From assembly GCF_018613195.1 (NCBI RefSeq), contig NZ_JAGGQQ010000016.1, positions 28,004 through 92,003 of the forward strand: a stretch of DNA of 64,000 nucleotides. The letters run 5' to 3'. This DNA is from Bacillus sp. ISL-45. Lineage in GTDB: Bacteria; Bacillota; Bacilli; Bacillales; Cytobacillaceae. The position numbers and the translations under genes are program-made. The notes beneath the pieces are model-generated. The model saw only the letters and a program-made list of their open reading frames with translations. It did not search any database and was not told the origin of the DNA. Shown one piece after another: positions 9,869 through 19,176 of the stretch (position 1 is its first letter; every line of letters starts with the position of its first letter).

Positions 9869-10315
9869 ATGGGCAGCAATAAAGTGGATGATTATCTGCA
9901 GCAGGGGATTCATGGTGCTAAACAGACAAAGCCTGATGAGAGACGGCGTTTCCTGACGACACTCAGGGAGCGGGTGGTCATTGCGCTTACGCAGGGCGAG
10001 GTCATGAGGAAGGGTGTTGAACCTGAAGTTGAGGAGCTTATGGATGAAAACCGCGAAGCCCACCTCTTTTTAAACGGCAATATATCATATTCTTATTTAT
10101 CTGAGTACATTAAAGCGGCTGAAAAACGGGGCATCGAGTTTACAATCGTGACAAATAAGGATTACGATTCAGAACTCGGACTCGTTTTAGCGCACGGCCA
10201 TGCTATTGATAAAGAGGAGATTTATCTTGGCAAAAAGAAACCCGTGATTCAAACAGCTGAACCTAAGAAGAAAAAGGGATTCTTATCTGGGTTTGGTAAG
10301 TTTTTTAGGAAATAG
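9869..10315 (+). CDS. yueI: YueI family protein (DUF1694)
   Basis: 148 residues of the YueI family: conserved VDDYLQQGIHG start, TLRERVVIALTQGEV near residue 35, and a central NREAHLFLNGNISYSYLSEYI block that resembles an alpha/beta nucleotide-binding-like fold. The C-terminus is Lys-rich. Function is unknown. The ATG at 9869 is preferred over an in-frame GTG at 9851, because GGAGGGGGTG at 9853-9862 is a perfect ribosome site for 9869 and lies inside the longer version. In B. subtilis yueI is beside pncA-pncB (yueJ-yueK); here that pair lies 12 kb away. Confidence 0.85.
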   Translation: MGSNKVDDYLQQGIHGAKQTKPDERRRFLTTLRERVVIALTQGEVMRKGVEPEVEELMDENREAHLFLNGNISYSYLSEYIKAAEKRGIEFTIVTNKDYDSELGLVLAHGHAIDKEEIYLGKKKPVIQTAEPKKKKGFLSGFGKFFRK

Positions 10316-10345
10316 AGCAGCCTTTTAGGTTGGCTCTTTTTTTTT
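10315..10345 (+). terminator. Terminator of yueI
   Basis: Hairpin GAGC-AGCC / GG-TT-GGCTC directly at the stop codon, followed by nine T. Confidence 0.8.
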
Positions 10346-10399
10346 GGCCATTTTTCCAATGATTACAGTTACTGAAATCCAAAAAATTACAAAAATAAG

Positions 10400-10455
10400 T
10401 TGTAAATCGACAGCGGTGTCGTTATAATGAAAATAACAAACCGACATAAGTGTCG
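10400..10455 (+). promoter_or_regulatory. Promoter with two palindromic operators for the MFS/TetR operon
   Basis: TTGTAA (10400-10405), 17-base spacer, TATAAT (10423-10428). A perfect palindrome CGACA-GCGG-TGTCG fills the spacer at 10408-10421, and a second copy CGACA-TAAG-TGTCG lies at 10442-10455 just after the expected start of transcription. The centres are 34 bases apart. A TetR dimer bound at either site would block RNA polymerase, so this is the likely binding site of the TetR protein encoded by the second gene. Confidence 0.8.
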
Positions 10456-10476
10456 CTTTAGTCTGGAGGGATGAGA

Positions 10477-11742
10477 ATGGGCGGTCTTTTAAAGAACAAG
10501 GGGTTTATCACCTTAATGCTTGCGCAGTTAATATCAAGTATTGGTGACTGGTTGAGTGTGATTGCAATCATCACGATGGTTGGCCTGAAGTGGGAGGCTT
10601 CTCCAATGGAGGTTTCCTTTATCATTTTATGTTTGGCTGTTCCGATGGCGCTGCTTGGACCATTCACCGGAACGATTGCTGACAGGATGAACAGAAAGGC
10701 GATCATGATCTTCTCAGACGTAGTCAGAGCGGGATTAATTCTGACTCTGGCATTTGCTGATTCCTTATGGATGGTCTATATTTGCTTGTTCATGGTCGGA
10801 ATGCTCTCGGCTATATTTGTCCCGGCGAAGAATGGTAAGCTTAAAGAACTAATTGATCAAGAACATATGAAAAGTGCCATGTCCATTACCTCGATGATTG
10901 ATTCCGGGACGAAGGTGTTGGGGCCATTATTAAGCGGTCTGCTGGTCTCGGTCTTTGGGACAAAAATGGTATTCATTATGGATTCAGGCACATTTATTAT
11001 TTCAGCGTTACTGCTGATCACTTTACCAAAGGCAGCAGCATCTGTAAGAGTAGATTCGGGTGAACAAGGAGGAGCTTCGTTTAAGGAGGATTTCCTCGAG
11101 GGAATCAGGTTCATCAAAGGCAGTCGTTACTTAGTTATTGGTATGATTGTTATGGGGGTAAGCCTCCTGATCTTACAATTGTCTGATTCGCAAATCATTG
11201 TTTTATTGAGGGAACTATCGAATGCATCTCCTGATTTGTTTGGTTATATTGTTACGGCATCAGGTGTTGGAATGTTTTTTACAGGATTGCTGTTGGCTAA
11301 AAAAACAGATTACAATGCGCTGGTTCTATTGTTCATTGGAGTTTGCGGGATGGGGATCAGTTTTAGTATTCTGGCTTTATTGACCCAATTGGATTTAGCA
11401 CTGCCGGTGTTATGGGGGCCAGCTCTGGGATTGGCGGCTGGATTTTCAGCAGGGTTGGTATTCATCCCTTTTCAGGCAGCAGTCCAAACCGAGACTCCTG
11501 TTCACATGACAGGCAGGGTTTTCGGAGTGTTGAACAGCGTGACCACCACGGCCACAGTCATTGGGCCATTGGCTGGCGGATTGCTTGCCACTGTCCTGGG
11601 AGTCATACCGACATTTGTGATAACTGGATTATTGTTGGTTGCAGTCTCGATTATTGGTCTGGTTTTCAAGAGTAAAATAGAACGGGGGAGAGCAAATGTC
11701 TCCGAAAGTCAGTCGGGAACACATGGAACAGCGTCGAGCTGA
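10477..11742 (+). CDS. MFS efflux transporter (YfiS-like)
   Basis: 421 residues with about twelve hydrophobic helices, major facilitator superfamily; the motif GTIADRMNRKAIM between helices 2 and 3 is the MFS motif A. It resembles the drug/macrolide-efflux-type group and B. subtilis YfiS; the substrate is unknown. The ATG at 10477 is preferred over 10471 because the GGAGGG ribosome site abuts the earlier one. The gene overlaps the downstream TetR gene by 47 bases, so the two are cotranscribed and probably translationally coupled. The repressor most likely responds to the pump's substrate. Confidence 0.85.
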   Translation: MGGLLKNKGFITLMLAQLISSIGDWLSVIAIITMVGLKWEASPMEVSFIILCLAVPMALLGPFTGTIADRMNRKAIMIFSDVVRAGLILTLAFADSLWMVYICLFMVGMLSAIFVPAKNGKLKELIDQEHMKSAMSITSMIDSGTKVLGPLLSGLLVSVFGTKMVFIMDSGTFIISALLLITLPKAAASVRVDSGEQGGASFKEDFLEGIRFIKGSRYLVIGMIVMGVSLLILQLSDSQIIVLLRELSNASPDLFGYIVTASGVGMFFTGLLLAKKTDYNALVLLFIGVCGMGISFSILALLTQLDLALPVLWGPALGLAAGFSAGLVFIPFQAAVQTETPVHMTGRVFGVLNSVTTTATVIGPLAGGLLATVLGVIPTFVITGLLLVAVSIIGLVFKSKIERGRANVSESQSGTHGTASS

Positions 11743-12334
11743 AATTTTGAAGGCGGCAGAGAAGGTTTTCATTGAATATGGATATGAGCGGGCCACGATG
11801 AAGCACATAATGGACGCTGCGAATGTCAGCAGAGGCGGGCTGTATCAATATTTTTCAAATAAAGAAGCAGTATTCGAAACGATTCTAGAAGAAGGATTAT
11901 CGATAGAATTGGATGAGACATTGGAGATGTTAAAGGACAATGCCACATCCTATTGGGATCTGCTCATGCAAACCATCTTTGGCGAGACCGGGGAGCCTGA
12001 TGATGAAATGGATCCTTTGGCGCCGGCAAAACTTGAGTTTTTTATAATCGGAAGAAATGATGAACATAGAAGAGAATACGGATCAGTTCGATACAATAAT
12101 GGCTTGAAATTATATGCTCATATTATTGAACATGGCCAAAGAAGCGGGGAATTCAGCACAAGATTTGATCATGAAATCATTGCCCGTTCGATCATTGCCT
12201 TCATCGACGGCTTAGCAGTAGAGGATGCAATGTTATCCAAGGAAGATTTGAGGATTAAAGAGCAATCGATACTATTTGTGGAATATTTAAAACTGGCGTT
12301 GGGAATAGGTGATCAATCTACACGTGGTTTATAA
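11696..12334 (+). CDS. TetR/AcrR family transcriptional repressor (YfiR-like)
   Basis: 212 residues. The N-terminal HTH (about residues 10-58) has the classical TetR pattern: RRAEILKAAEKVFIEYGYE, TMKHIMDAANVSRGGLYQYF, then SNKEAVFE. The rest is a helical ligand-binding and dimerisation domain. Start chosen at the ATG behind GGGGGAGAGCAA, inside the end of the MFS gene. Together with the twin CGACA-N4-TGTCG operators at the promoter this makes a self-contained, self-repressed efflux unit similar to yfiRS of B. subtilis. Confidence 0.88.
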   Translation: MSPKVSREHMEQRRAEILKAAEKVFIEYGYERATMKHIMDAANVSRGGLYQYFSNKEAVFETILEEGLSIELDETLEMLKDNATSYWDLLMQTIFGETGEPDDEMDPLAPAKLEFFIIGRNDEHRREYGSVRYNNGLKLYAHIIEHGQRSGEFSTRFDHEIIARSIIAFIDGLAVEDAMLSKEDLRIKEQSILFVEYLKLALGIGDQSTRGL

Positions 12335-12385
12335 CTCATTTAGCAGATTCATAAGTTTTCTTAGAGGATTCGACAGCAAAATGGG

Positions 12386-12417
12386 CAAGGGGTGGATTTA
12401 ACTTCCACCCCTTTTAT
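12386..12417. terminator. Terminator after the TetR gene
   Basis: Stem AAGGGGTGGA / TTCCACCCCTT with a TTTA-type loop and a short T-run; its left side is A-poor, so it serves the plus strand best but may also act for the converging minus gene. Confidence 0.8.
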
Positions 12418-12427
12418 TAAATCAGCT

Positions 12428-13135
12428 TTAAATCAAAATGAACAATAATGTTGAAGCCACAACTCCTAAAATGAACGGAAGCAGCTTGCTTTTGCGATCT
12501 TTAGGCAGTTCTTCCTTTATGGTGTTCAATAAGATGCCTCCAGCCAGCCAGCTGAACCACAGGGCGAAAATGAAGGTAGGAAGTGTGACGAGGTAGCCGA
12601 GCAGCCATCCACCCACCACAGAAACAGCCAGGATCAGCGAACCCCATGGATCATAACGCTTTTTATGGTCCAGCCGGAGTCCGACATCATTAACCATGAG
12701 GTGCAGGACGAAAACGGCCGTGAAAATGATTAACGCTTTAGGCTCCTGCTTCAAGCCTTTGATCAGGTAATAGCCAATGAACGAATTATAGAGGACAAAG
12801 GCTCCTATATGAAAAATAAAGACAGGAAGATTGGGCCTGTTCTGTTCAGAAGCTTTTACAAAATGATTGATAGAATAAAAAGCGATGAAGCCAATTGTCG
12901 CGATCAGGTACAAACTGTATTCTTCATAATGTTTGGGTAAGTGTATCAGCTTATTGAATTCCTTCTGCACCTTCTGGAATTCAGGCAGCAGATGCACGGT
13001 CACATAGGCAACGGATGCACCGCCGGCGAAGCTGAGTATTGGTTTACGCGGCTGTTCCATTAATTTTGAGTAGTATTTTACCGATAGATGAACTCCTGCT
13101 AACAGGATAACCAGGAAAAAAGTTAATATAGCCAA
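12428..13135 (-). CDS. Integral membrane protein of unknown function
   Basis: 235 residues with about seven hydrophobic helices. A segment GGASVAYVTVHLLPEF (residues about 38-53) puts a His and a Glu in a helix, faintly recalling the HxxPE-type metal site of ZIP transporters, and another His-Asp pair occurs in VLHLMVNDVGLRLDH. The resemblance is too weak to name a function. It is monocistronic, with an AAAGGAGG ribosome site, convergent with the TetR gene and divergent from gatCAB. Confidence 0.6.
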   Translation of the reverse strand: MAILTFFLVILLAGVHLSVKYYSKLMEQPRKPILSFAGGASVAYVTVHLLPEFQKVQKEFNKLIHLPKHYEEYSLYLIATIGFIAFYSINHFVKASEQNRPNLPVFIFHIGAFVLYNSFIGYYLIKGLKQEPKALIIFTAVFVLHLMVNDVGLRLDHKKRYDPWGSLILAVSVVGGWLLGYLVTLPTFIFALWFSWLAGGILLNTIKEELPKDRKSKLLPFILGVVASTLLFILI

Positions 13136-13339
13136 GTTTTTAACCTCCTTTGGCTATCCCTTCCCGCTGTCCTTCATCTGCAAACTAATTTAATGAACGA
13201 AAATGTCCTATATGTCTGCGATCAAGCTCTGCTTCTGTTAAAATAGTACAAACGGCAAGCTTGTATTGCTTTAACGTGGAAAACTTTGCTATGATCATTA
13301 TTATTGTTATTATCAGACGATTAAGATGGAGGTGCTTTT

Positions 13340-13630
13340 ATGTCAAGGATTTCTGAGGAACAGGTGAAGCATGTCGCGCACCTGGCAAGACTGGCTATTA
13401 CGGAAAAAGAAGCGAAAATGCTGACGGACCAGCTGGATAAAATCATTACATATGCGGAGCAGTTGAATGAGCTGAATACAGATAATGTAGAGCCAACTGC
13501 ACATGTGCTTGAAATAAAGAATGTCATGCGGGAAGATCGTGCAAAAGAGGGCCTTCCGCGTGAAGAGGTATTGAAAAATGCGCCTGAGCACCAGGATGGT
13601 CAGATCAAAGTGCCAGGAATTATGGAGTAG
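13340..13630 (+). CDS. gatC: Asp-tRNA(Asn)/Glu-tRNA(Gln) amidotransferase subunit C
   Basis: 96 residues, the full length of GatC. It is the small belt subunit that wraps around GatA and stabilises the GatA-GatB interface in the complex that converts Glu-tRNA(Gln) to Gln-tRNA(Gln). The sequence begins with the typical [15 protein letters not shown]. It is the first gene of gatCAB with a GGAGGTG ribosome site; gatA follows 11 bases later. Confidence 0.95.
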   Translation: MSRISEEQVKHVAHLARLAITEKEAKMLTDQLDKIITYAEQLNELNTDNVEPTAHVLEIKNVMREDRAKEGLPREEVLKNAPEHQDGQIKVPGIME

Positions 13631-13641
13631 GAGGATCGGCG

Positions 13642-15099
13642 ATGAGTTTATTTGAACACAAGATTTCGGAGCTTCATGAGCTTTTACATAAAAGAGACCT
13701 CAGCGTTTCCGACCTGGTCGACGAATCGTACAAGCGGATTGGCGAGGTTGAAGGCAAGGTCCAGGCGTTTTTAACATTGGATGAAGAAAATGCAAGAGCA
13801 GCAGCAAAGGCATTGGATGATAAGGCAATCCAACATGCTCCAACCAGTAAGTTATACGGACTGCCGATTGGCATCAAGGACAATATCGTCACGAAAGGTC
13901 TGCGTACAACGGCTGCAAGCAAGATCCTCGAAAACTTTGATCCTATTTATGATGCGACAGTTATCCAGAAGCTCCAACAGGCAGAAACGGTGACGATCGG
14001 CAAGCTGAACATGGACGAGTTCGCAATGGGATCCTCAAACGAAAACTCCGGCTTCAAAAAAACGTTCAACCCCTGGAATCTTGACCGTGTACCTGGTGGT
14101 TCTTCTGGCGGTTCGGCTGCATCGGTAGCGGCGGGGGAAGTACTGTTCTCGCTTGGTTCCGATACAGGCGGATCGATTCGCCAGCCGGCATCTTTCTGTG
14201 GTGTGGTCGGCATGAAGCCAACTTATGGACTTGTTTCACGCTTTGGATTGATCGCATTTGCCTCTTCTTTGGACCAGATTGGACCAATTACTCGGAATGT
14301 AGAAGACAATGCTTTTCTTTTAAAAGCGATCGCGGGGCACGATGAAATGGATTCGACCTCCGCAAACGTGGACATCCCTGACTATATCGCTTCTTTGACT
14401 GGCGATATAAAAGGCTTGCGAATCGCTGTGCCGAAGGAATACCTCGGTGAGGGCGTGAATGAAGAAGTCCGTAAATCAGTAATGGACGCACTTGTCATTC
14501 TAGAGCGACTGGGGGCGACTTGGGAAGAAGTTTCCCTGCCGCACTCCAAGTATGCTTTGGCTACATACTATCTGTTATCATCATCGGAAGCTTCAGCAAA
14601 CCTGGCGCGCTTTGACGGCGTGCGTTATGGATACAGAACGCCGAACGCTGAAAACTTGCTCAATATGTATAAGATGACTCGCGAAGAAGGCTTCGGTGAG
14701 GAAGTAAAACGCCGAATCATGCTTGGTACATTTGCGCTGAGTGCAGGTTATTATGATGCCCATTATAAAAAAGCACAGAAGGTCCGCACGCTGATCAAGC
14801 AGGACTTTGAAAAGGTGTTTGAACAGTACGATGTCATCATCGGACCGACCGCACCAACACCGGCATTCAAACTTGGCGAAAACACAAGAGACCCACTGAC
14901 GATGTATGCCAATGATATTTTGACGATTCCGGTCAACCTTGCAGGTGTGCCAGCCATCTCGGTTCCGTGCGGCTTTGACAAAGGTCTGCCGCTTGGCCTG
15001 CAAATCATCGGGCGTCATTTTGATGAAAGCACTGTATATAAAGTTGCCCATGCATTCGAGCAGGCAACAGATTACCATAAACAACAACCTGAGCTGTAA
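13642..15099 (+). CDS. gatA: Asp-tRNA(Asn)/Glu-tRNA(Gln) amidotransferase subunit A
   Basis: 485 residues, amidase-signature family. It releases ammonia from glutamine and passes it through a tunnel to GatB. The Lys-cisSer-Ser triad is intact: Lys79 in GIKDNIV, Ser154 in [11 protein letters not shown] and Ser178 in [11 protein letters not shown]. Second gene of the operon, separated from gatB by 13 bases. Confidence 0.97.
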   Translation: MSLFEHKISELHELLHKRDLSVSDLVDESYKRIGEVEGKVQAFLTLDEENARAAAKALDDKAIQHAPTSKLYGLPIGIKDNIVTKGLRTTAASKILENFDPIYDATVIQKLQQAETVTIGKLNMDEFAMGSSNENSGFKKTFNPWNLDRVPGGSSGGSAASVAAGEVLFSLGSDTGGSIRQPASFCGVVGMKPTYGLVSRFGLIAFASSLDQIGPITRNVEDNAFLLKAIAGHDEMDSTSANVDIPDYIASLTGDIKGLRIAVPKEYLGEGVNEEVRKSVMDALVILERLGATWEEVSLPHSKYALATYYLLSSSEASANLARFDGVRYGYRTPNAENLLNMYKMTREEGFGEEVKRRIMLGTFALSAGYYDAHYKKAQKVRTLIKQDFEKVFEQYDVIIGPTAPTPAFKLGENTRDPLTMYANDILTIPVNLAGVPAISVPCGFDKGLPLGLQIIGRHFDESTVYKVAHAFEQATDYHKQQPEL

Positions 15100-15112
15100 A
15101 GGGGTGAAAATG

Positions 15113-16540
15113 ATGAAGTTTGAAACGGTAATTGGCCTTGAGGTCCATGTTGAATTAAAAACAGAATCAAAAATCTTTTCGGCGAGCCCGAACCATTTTG
15201 GTGCCGAGCCGAATACAAATACAAGCGTAATCGACCTGGGTTATCCGGGAGTACTCCCAGTCGTGAATAAAAAAGCGGTTGAATACGCGATGAAAGCCGC
15301 AATGGCTTTGAACTGCGAAATCGCGGAGCATACAAAGTTCGATCGAAAAAACTATTTTTATCCGGACAATCCTAAGGCCTATCAGATTTCCCAGTTCGAC
15401 AAGCCTATTGGCGAGAACGGCTGGATTGAGATCGAGGTGAATGGCTATAAAAAGAAAATCGGCATCACGCGAATTCATATGGAAGAAGATGCTGGCAAAC
15501 TGACTCACGGTAATGGTTATTCGCTGGTGGATTACAACCGCCAGGGAACACCGCTCGTTGAGATCGTATCGGAACCCGATATACGCACGCCGGATGAGGC
15601 ATATGCCTATCTTGAGAAATTAAAGTCAATCATCCAATATACGGGCGTATCGGATTGCAAAATGGAAGAGGGCTCACTTCGATGTGATGCGAATATCTCC
15701 ATCAGGCCGGTTGGGCAAAAGGAATTCGGTACGAAAACTGAGTTGAAAAACCTGAACTCTTTCAACTTCGTACGCAGAGGCCTTGAGTACGAGGAAAAGC
15801 GGCAGGAAGAGGAAATCCTTGCTGGCCGTGAAATCCAGCAGGAAACAAGGCGATATGATGAATCCACGAACACCACTCTCTTAATGCGTGTAAAAGAAGG
15901 ATCAGATGATTATCGATATTTCCCTGAACCGGATCTTCCTGACCTTTATATCGACGAAGAATGGAAGACAAGGGTTCGTGCGGAAATCCCTGAACTTCCG
16001 GACGAGCGGAAAAAGCGATATATCGAGGGAATGGGACTGCCAGCTTACGATGCAGAGGTGCTAACGGTATCAAAAGAAATGGCTGATTTCTTTGAATCGG
16101 CTGTGAAAGCCGGGGCGGATCCTAAGCAGGCATCCAACTGGCTGATGGGAGAATTCTCAGCCTACCTGAAGGCCGAATCGAAAGAGCTGCATGAAACAGC
16201 ACTGACTTCTGAAGGACTTGCTGGCTTGATCAAGCTGATTGAAAACGGCACAATCTCTTCCAAGATTGCCAAGCAGGTGTTCAAGGAATTGATCGAAAAG
16301 GGCGGCGATCCGGAGAAAATCGTCAAGGAAAAAGGACTTGTCCAAATTTCCGACGAAGGCGAACTGCTTAAGATCATTATTGAAATAATCGATGCGAATC
16401 CTCAATCAGTAGAAGATTTCAAGGGTGGCAAGGATAAAGCAAAAGGCTTCCTCGTCGGCCAGATCATGAAAGCAACAAAGGGCCAGGCAAACCCGCCGCT
16501 TGTAAACAAATTGCTTGTTGAAGAGTTGAATAAAAGATAA
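15113..16540 (+). CDS. gatB: Asp-tRNA(Asn)/Glu-tRNA(Gln) amidotransferase subunit B
   Basis: 475 residues. It phosphorylates the misacylated tRNA and transfers ammonia to it. N-terminal [15 protein letters not shown] is the classical GatB start, the cradle domain contains [11 protein letters not shown], and the C-terminal helical plus YqeY-like domains bind tRNA. The open frame extends upstream into gatA, but AAAGGGGTG at 15098-15106 places the start at 15113 (or the adjacent ATG at 15110), which matches B. subtilis GatB. Last gene of gatCAB. Confidence 0.96.
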   Translation: MKFETVIGLEVHVELKTESKIFSASPNHFGAEPNTNTSVIDLGYPGVLPVVNKKAVEYAMKAAMALNCEIAEHTKFDRKNYFYPDNPKAYQISQFDKPIGENGWIEIEVNGYKKKIGITRIHMEEDAGKLTHGNGYSLVDYNRQGTPLVEIVSEPDIRTPDEAYAYLEKLKSIIQYTGVSDCKMEEGSLRCDANISIRPVGQKEFGTKTELKNLNSFNFVRRGLEYEEKRQEEEILAGREIQQETRRYDESTNTTLLMRVKEGSDDYRYFPEPDLPDLYIDEEWKTRVRAEIPELPDERKKRYIEGMGLPAYDAEVLTVSKEMADFFESAVKAGADPKQASNWLMGEFSAYLKAESKELHETALTSEGLAGLIKLIENGTISSKIAKQVFKELIEKGGDPEKIVKEKGLVQISDEGELLKIIIEIIDANPQSVEDFKGGKDKAKGFLVGQIMKATKGQANPPLVNKLLVEELNKR

Positions 16541-16545
16541 TTGCG

Positions 16546-16575
16546 AAAGCTGGCGAACCACTCGCCAGCTTTTTT
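16546..16575 (+). terminator. Terminator of gatCAB
   Basis: Stem AAAGCTGGCGA / TCGCCAGCTTT with a five-base loop and T-run, five bases after the stop. Confidence 0.93.
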
Positions 16576-16645
16576 GTCGATATTTCCCGGGAAAGGGGGA
16601 AAAGAATCGGGATTTATATTGTTTTAGTAACCAGAGCCTTGTATA

Positions 16646-17383
16646 TCAACCCCGACCATCATCCATCACACGTTCGATCAACTTTTCCTTATCATGGACG
16701 GTTTGCTGGAGAAACGCGCGATCAAAAATCATATACACTGGAGTTATATTGGTTAGAAGCTCAGGATATTTCTTCTTAAGTCCATCCAAATCATCTGATA
16801 TTTGGAAGGACTCAAGTTTTTCCTTTACTTCGTCTGGAATGTCATACTTTTCTGAATCTCCACGTGGAACAATTGCCAGGACTGATAGTTTCTCAGGATC
16901 CTTTGAGAGGAAATCATAGAAAAGTGGCAGGTCCTCTATATCCGTTTTAATATAATATGTGCTGTAACCCTTTTTCCATTCTGCTTTTATTTTAAAATAT
17001 ATATTTTCTGGGGTAAGGCTTTTAGGAATTGGCAGGGTGTTTTCTTTAGCTTTTTGCTTTTCCATGCCAGGGGCTGCGTTAACCTGGCTGATTGAAATAG
17101 TTTCAGGCTCTATTTCTGGAGGAAATGAGACCTCGAGTGTTTCTCTTTCCTTCACCTTGGAGGGATTCGTGCCAGCCATGGCTTTGATTGGATCCATTTT
17201 CTCCGTTTTCGTGCCATGCCAATCATATTGACCGAGAATGTGGGGGATCTCCTGCCCATTCACCGTTACGGTCGGTATAGGCGGCTTTTCCTCTTTATAT
17301 AATTTATAGCGGTCCATGGCAATCAAGACGGTTAAAAGCAATATAGCAGATGTTCCGTAGAATAGCAGCTTTCTCTTCATCAT
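16646..17383 (-). CDS. Membrane-anchored protein of unknown function
   Basis: 245 residues. One hydrophobic helix at residues about 6-24 acts as an uncleaved anchor or signal; the remainder is predicted extracellular and Lys/Pro/Glu-rich. A conserved-looking block TVTVNGQEIPHILGQYDWHG (residues about 38-57) follows the anchor, and a second folded part spans about 120-240. I do not recognise a family. The gene is alone on the minus strand, behind a GAGGGGA ribosome site, between gatCAB and the symporter gene. Confidence 0.55.
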   Translation of the reverse strand: MMKRKLLFYGTSAILLLTVLIAMDRYKLYKEEKPPIPTVTVNGQEIPHILGQYDWHGTKTEKMDPIKAMAGTNPSKVKERETLEVSFPPEIEPETISISQVNAAPGMEKQKAKENTLPIPKSLTPENIYFKIKAEWKKGYSTYYIKTDIEDLPLFYDFLSKDPEKLSVLAIVPRGDSEKYDIPDEVKEKLESFQISDDLDGLKKKYPELLTNITPVYMIFDRAFLQQTVHDKEKLIERVMDDGRG

Positions 17384-17467
17384 TTTCCCCTCAGACTTTT
17401 AGTTATCATTATATGAATTCGATTATCGATATGTAATTTCCTGTAAGTTTTTATCGGAAAATCAAAT

Positions 17468-17500
17468 TAAAATACCACAGAGAAAGGCTCTCTGTGGCAT
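17468..17500 (-). terminator. Terminator of the symporter gene
   Basis: Perfect stem CCACAGAG / CTCTGTGG at 17475-17497, followed on the minus strand by a T-rich stretch. Lies five bases after the minus-strand stop. Confidence 0.85.
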
Positions 17501-17505
17501 CAATT

Positions 17506-18981
17506 TTAGGATTTTAAGTTTTCAACACTCATATCGAATTCTTTTTCAATCTCAGGGTTTGGTTTATAAGTTACCAAGCTGACAGCAACAGAAATAATCA
17601 GGTTGATAATGAAACCCGGAACGATTTCGTACATCACATCGCTCAGGCCGAAATTGCTCCAGATGACGACGGTAGCGGCCCCGGCAATCATACCGAGAAT
17701 CGCGCCCCAGTTGGTCATCTTCTTCCAGTACAGGCTAAGGATGATGATTGGTCCGAACGCTGCGCCGAAGCCAGCCCAGGCGTACGCAACCAGGCCAAGG
17801 ATCGTGTCGTTCTGCACCCAGGCAAGTGATGCAGCGATGATGGCTACTAAGAGTACCGCCAAACGTCCAAAAAACACGTATTGCTTATCAGTTTTTTCTT
17901 TTTTGAACAAGATTTTATACAAGTCCTCAGTCAGGGCGCTGGACGTTACGATCAGCTGGGAGGAGATTGTGCTCATGATTGCTGCCAGTACGGCTGCCAG
18001 CATGAGGCCGGCGAACAATGGATGGAAGAAGATTTGCCCGAGTACGATAAATACTGCTTCAGGGTTATCCAGCTTAACATCCGGATTCTGTGTAAAATAA
18101 GCAAGACCGATCAAAGCTGTCAGCATTGCTCCAATCAAGGAGAAGATCATCCAGCCCATTCCGATTCTTCTGGCGCTCTTTGTTTCTTTTATTGAGGTGA
18201 TTGCCATGAAGCGGGTGATGATATGAGGCTGGCCGAAGTAGCCAAGACCCCATGCTGCAGTTGATATGATACCGAGCACCGTCGTACCTTTAAATAAATC
18301 TAGCAATGCAGGGTCAATCGAACGGATGGTATCGAATGTTTCTGCAGGTCCCCCAGTTTTTGAGAAGCCGATAATCGGCACTAGCAGCAGGGCGAGAAGC
18401 ATCATCATTCCCTGGATAAAATCTGTATAGCTTACTGCCAGAAAGCCGCCGAATAATGTGTAGGCAACTACGACTGCAGAGACCAGCAGCAAGCCGGTAT
18501 GGTAATCAAGGCCGAATGAATTCTCGAAGAAAACAGCTCCGGCGACCATCCCGGAGGAAACGTAGAAAGTAAAAAATAGAAGAATAACAATTCCGGATAC
18601 AATTCTTAAAAGCTTTGTATCATCTTTAAAACGGTTTTCCAGGAAGCTTGGAATCGTGATGGAGTCATTCGCCACATGGGTGTATGAGCGAAGTCGAGGT
18701 GCTACATAAAGCCAGTTGAGATACGCGCCGACGGTCAATCCTATGGCAATCCATGCATTCGCTAAACCGCTTACATAAATTCCTCCTGGAAGGCCCATCA
18801 AAAGCCATCCGCTCATGTCAGCCGCACCGGCGCTGAGCGCTGTGACTGCCGGACCGAGTGATCTGCCGCCAAGCATGTAGTCAGTCAAATTGCTTGTCTT
18901 TTTGTAGGAATACCAGCCGATATAAAGCATCGCGGCCATGTAGATCCCGATGGCAATGATTTGATACATTTCATTGGACAT
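17506..18981 (-). CDS. putP: Sodium/proline symporter (PutP/OpuE type)
   Basis: 491 residues, about thirteen membrane helices, sodium:solute symporter family. The start MSNEMYQIIAIGIYMAAMLYIGW, the DYMLGGRSLGP loop and the GAADMSGWLLMGLPGGIY helix with Na+-site residues are PutP hallmarks. It imports proline with Na+, either as food (PutP) or as osmoprotectant (OpuE); B. subtilis opuE occupies the equivalent place just upstream of gatCAB, which favours osmoprotection but does not prove it. The ribosome site on the minus strand is AAAGGGGG. It has an AT-rich upstream region with a perfect palindrome. Confidence 0.92.
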   Translation of the reverse strand: MSNEMYQIIAIGIYMAAMLYIGWYSYKKTSNLTDYMLGGRSLGPAVTALSAGAADMSGWLLMGLPGGIYVSGLANAWIAIGLTVGAYLNWLYVAPRLRSYTHVANDSITIPSFLENRFKDDTKLLRIVSGIVILLFFTFYVSSGMVAGAVFFENSFGLDYHTGLLLVSAVVVAYTLFGGFLAVSYTDFIQGMMMLLALLLVPIIGFSKTGGPAETFDTIRSIDPALLDLFKGTTVLGIISTAAWGLGYFGQPHIITRFMAITSIKETKSARRIGMGWMIFSLIGAMLTALIGLAYFTQNPDVKLDNPEAVFIVLGQIFFHPLFAGLMLAAVLAAIMSTISSQLIVTSSALTEDLYKILFKKEKTDKQYVFFGRLAVLLVAIIAASLAWVQNDTILGLVAYAWAGFGAAFGPIIILSLYWKKMTNWGAILGMIAGAATVVIWSNFGLSDVMYEIVPGFIINLIISVAVSLVTYKPNPEIEKEFDMSVENLKS

Positions 18982-19086
18982 AATCTTTCCCCCTTTGTTA
19001 TTGTGAAAAATTATTGAAAAAATATTGCTAATACAAATAATATTCTATCATTTCATATTAATGAATAACAATCTATTTTTTCTCCA

Positions 19087-19113
19087 AAAATACTATTATA
19101 TAAATAGTATTTT
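19087..19113. promoter_or_regulatory. Perfect palindrome upstream of the symporter gene
   Basis: AAAATACTATT - ATATA - AATAGTATTTT, an 11-base inverted repeat around a 5-base centre, about 105 bases upstream of the symporter start. It could be a repressor/activator site or a weak hairpin; no regulator can be named. Confidence 0.45.
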
Positions 19114-19134
19114 ATTTTACTAATATATCTATAG

Positions 19135-19171
19135 AGTAAAATAATAACCATGGCTGATGGAAGCCATGGTT
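19135..19171 (-). terminator. Terminator of plsY
   Basis: On the minus strand, stem AACCATGGCT / AGCCATGGTT (19146-19171) followed by TATTATTTTA, six bases after the plsY stop. Confidence 0.83.
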
Positions 19172-19176
19172 AAAGT

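Noticed and set aside
13136..13339. T-box or other riboswitch upstream of gatCAB
   Set aside because: No T-box sequence, no antiterminator/terminator pair and no T-run hairpin in the gap.
14939..15112. Longer GatB starting inside gatA
   Set aside because: The known GatB N-terminus and the ribosome site both place the start at 15113.
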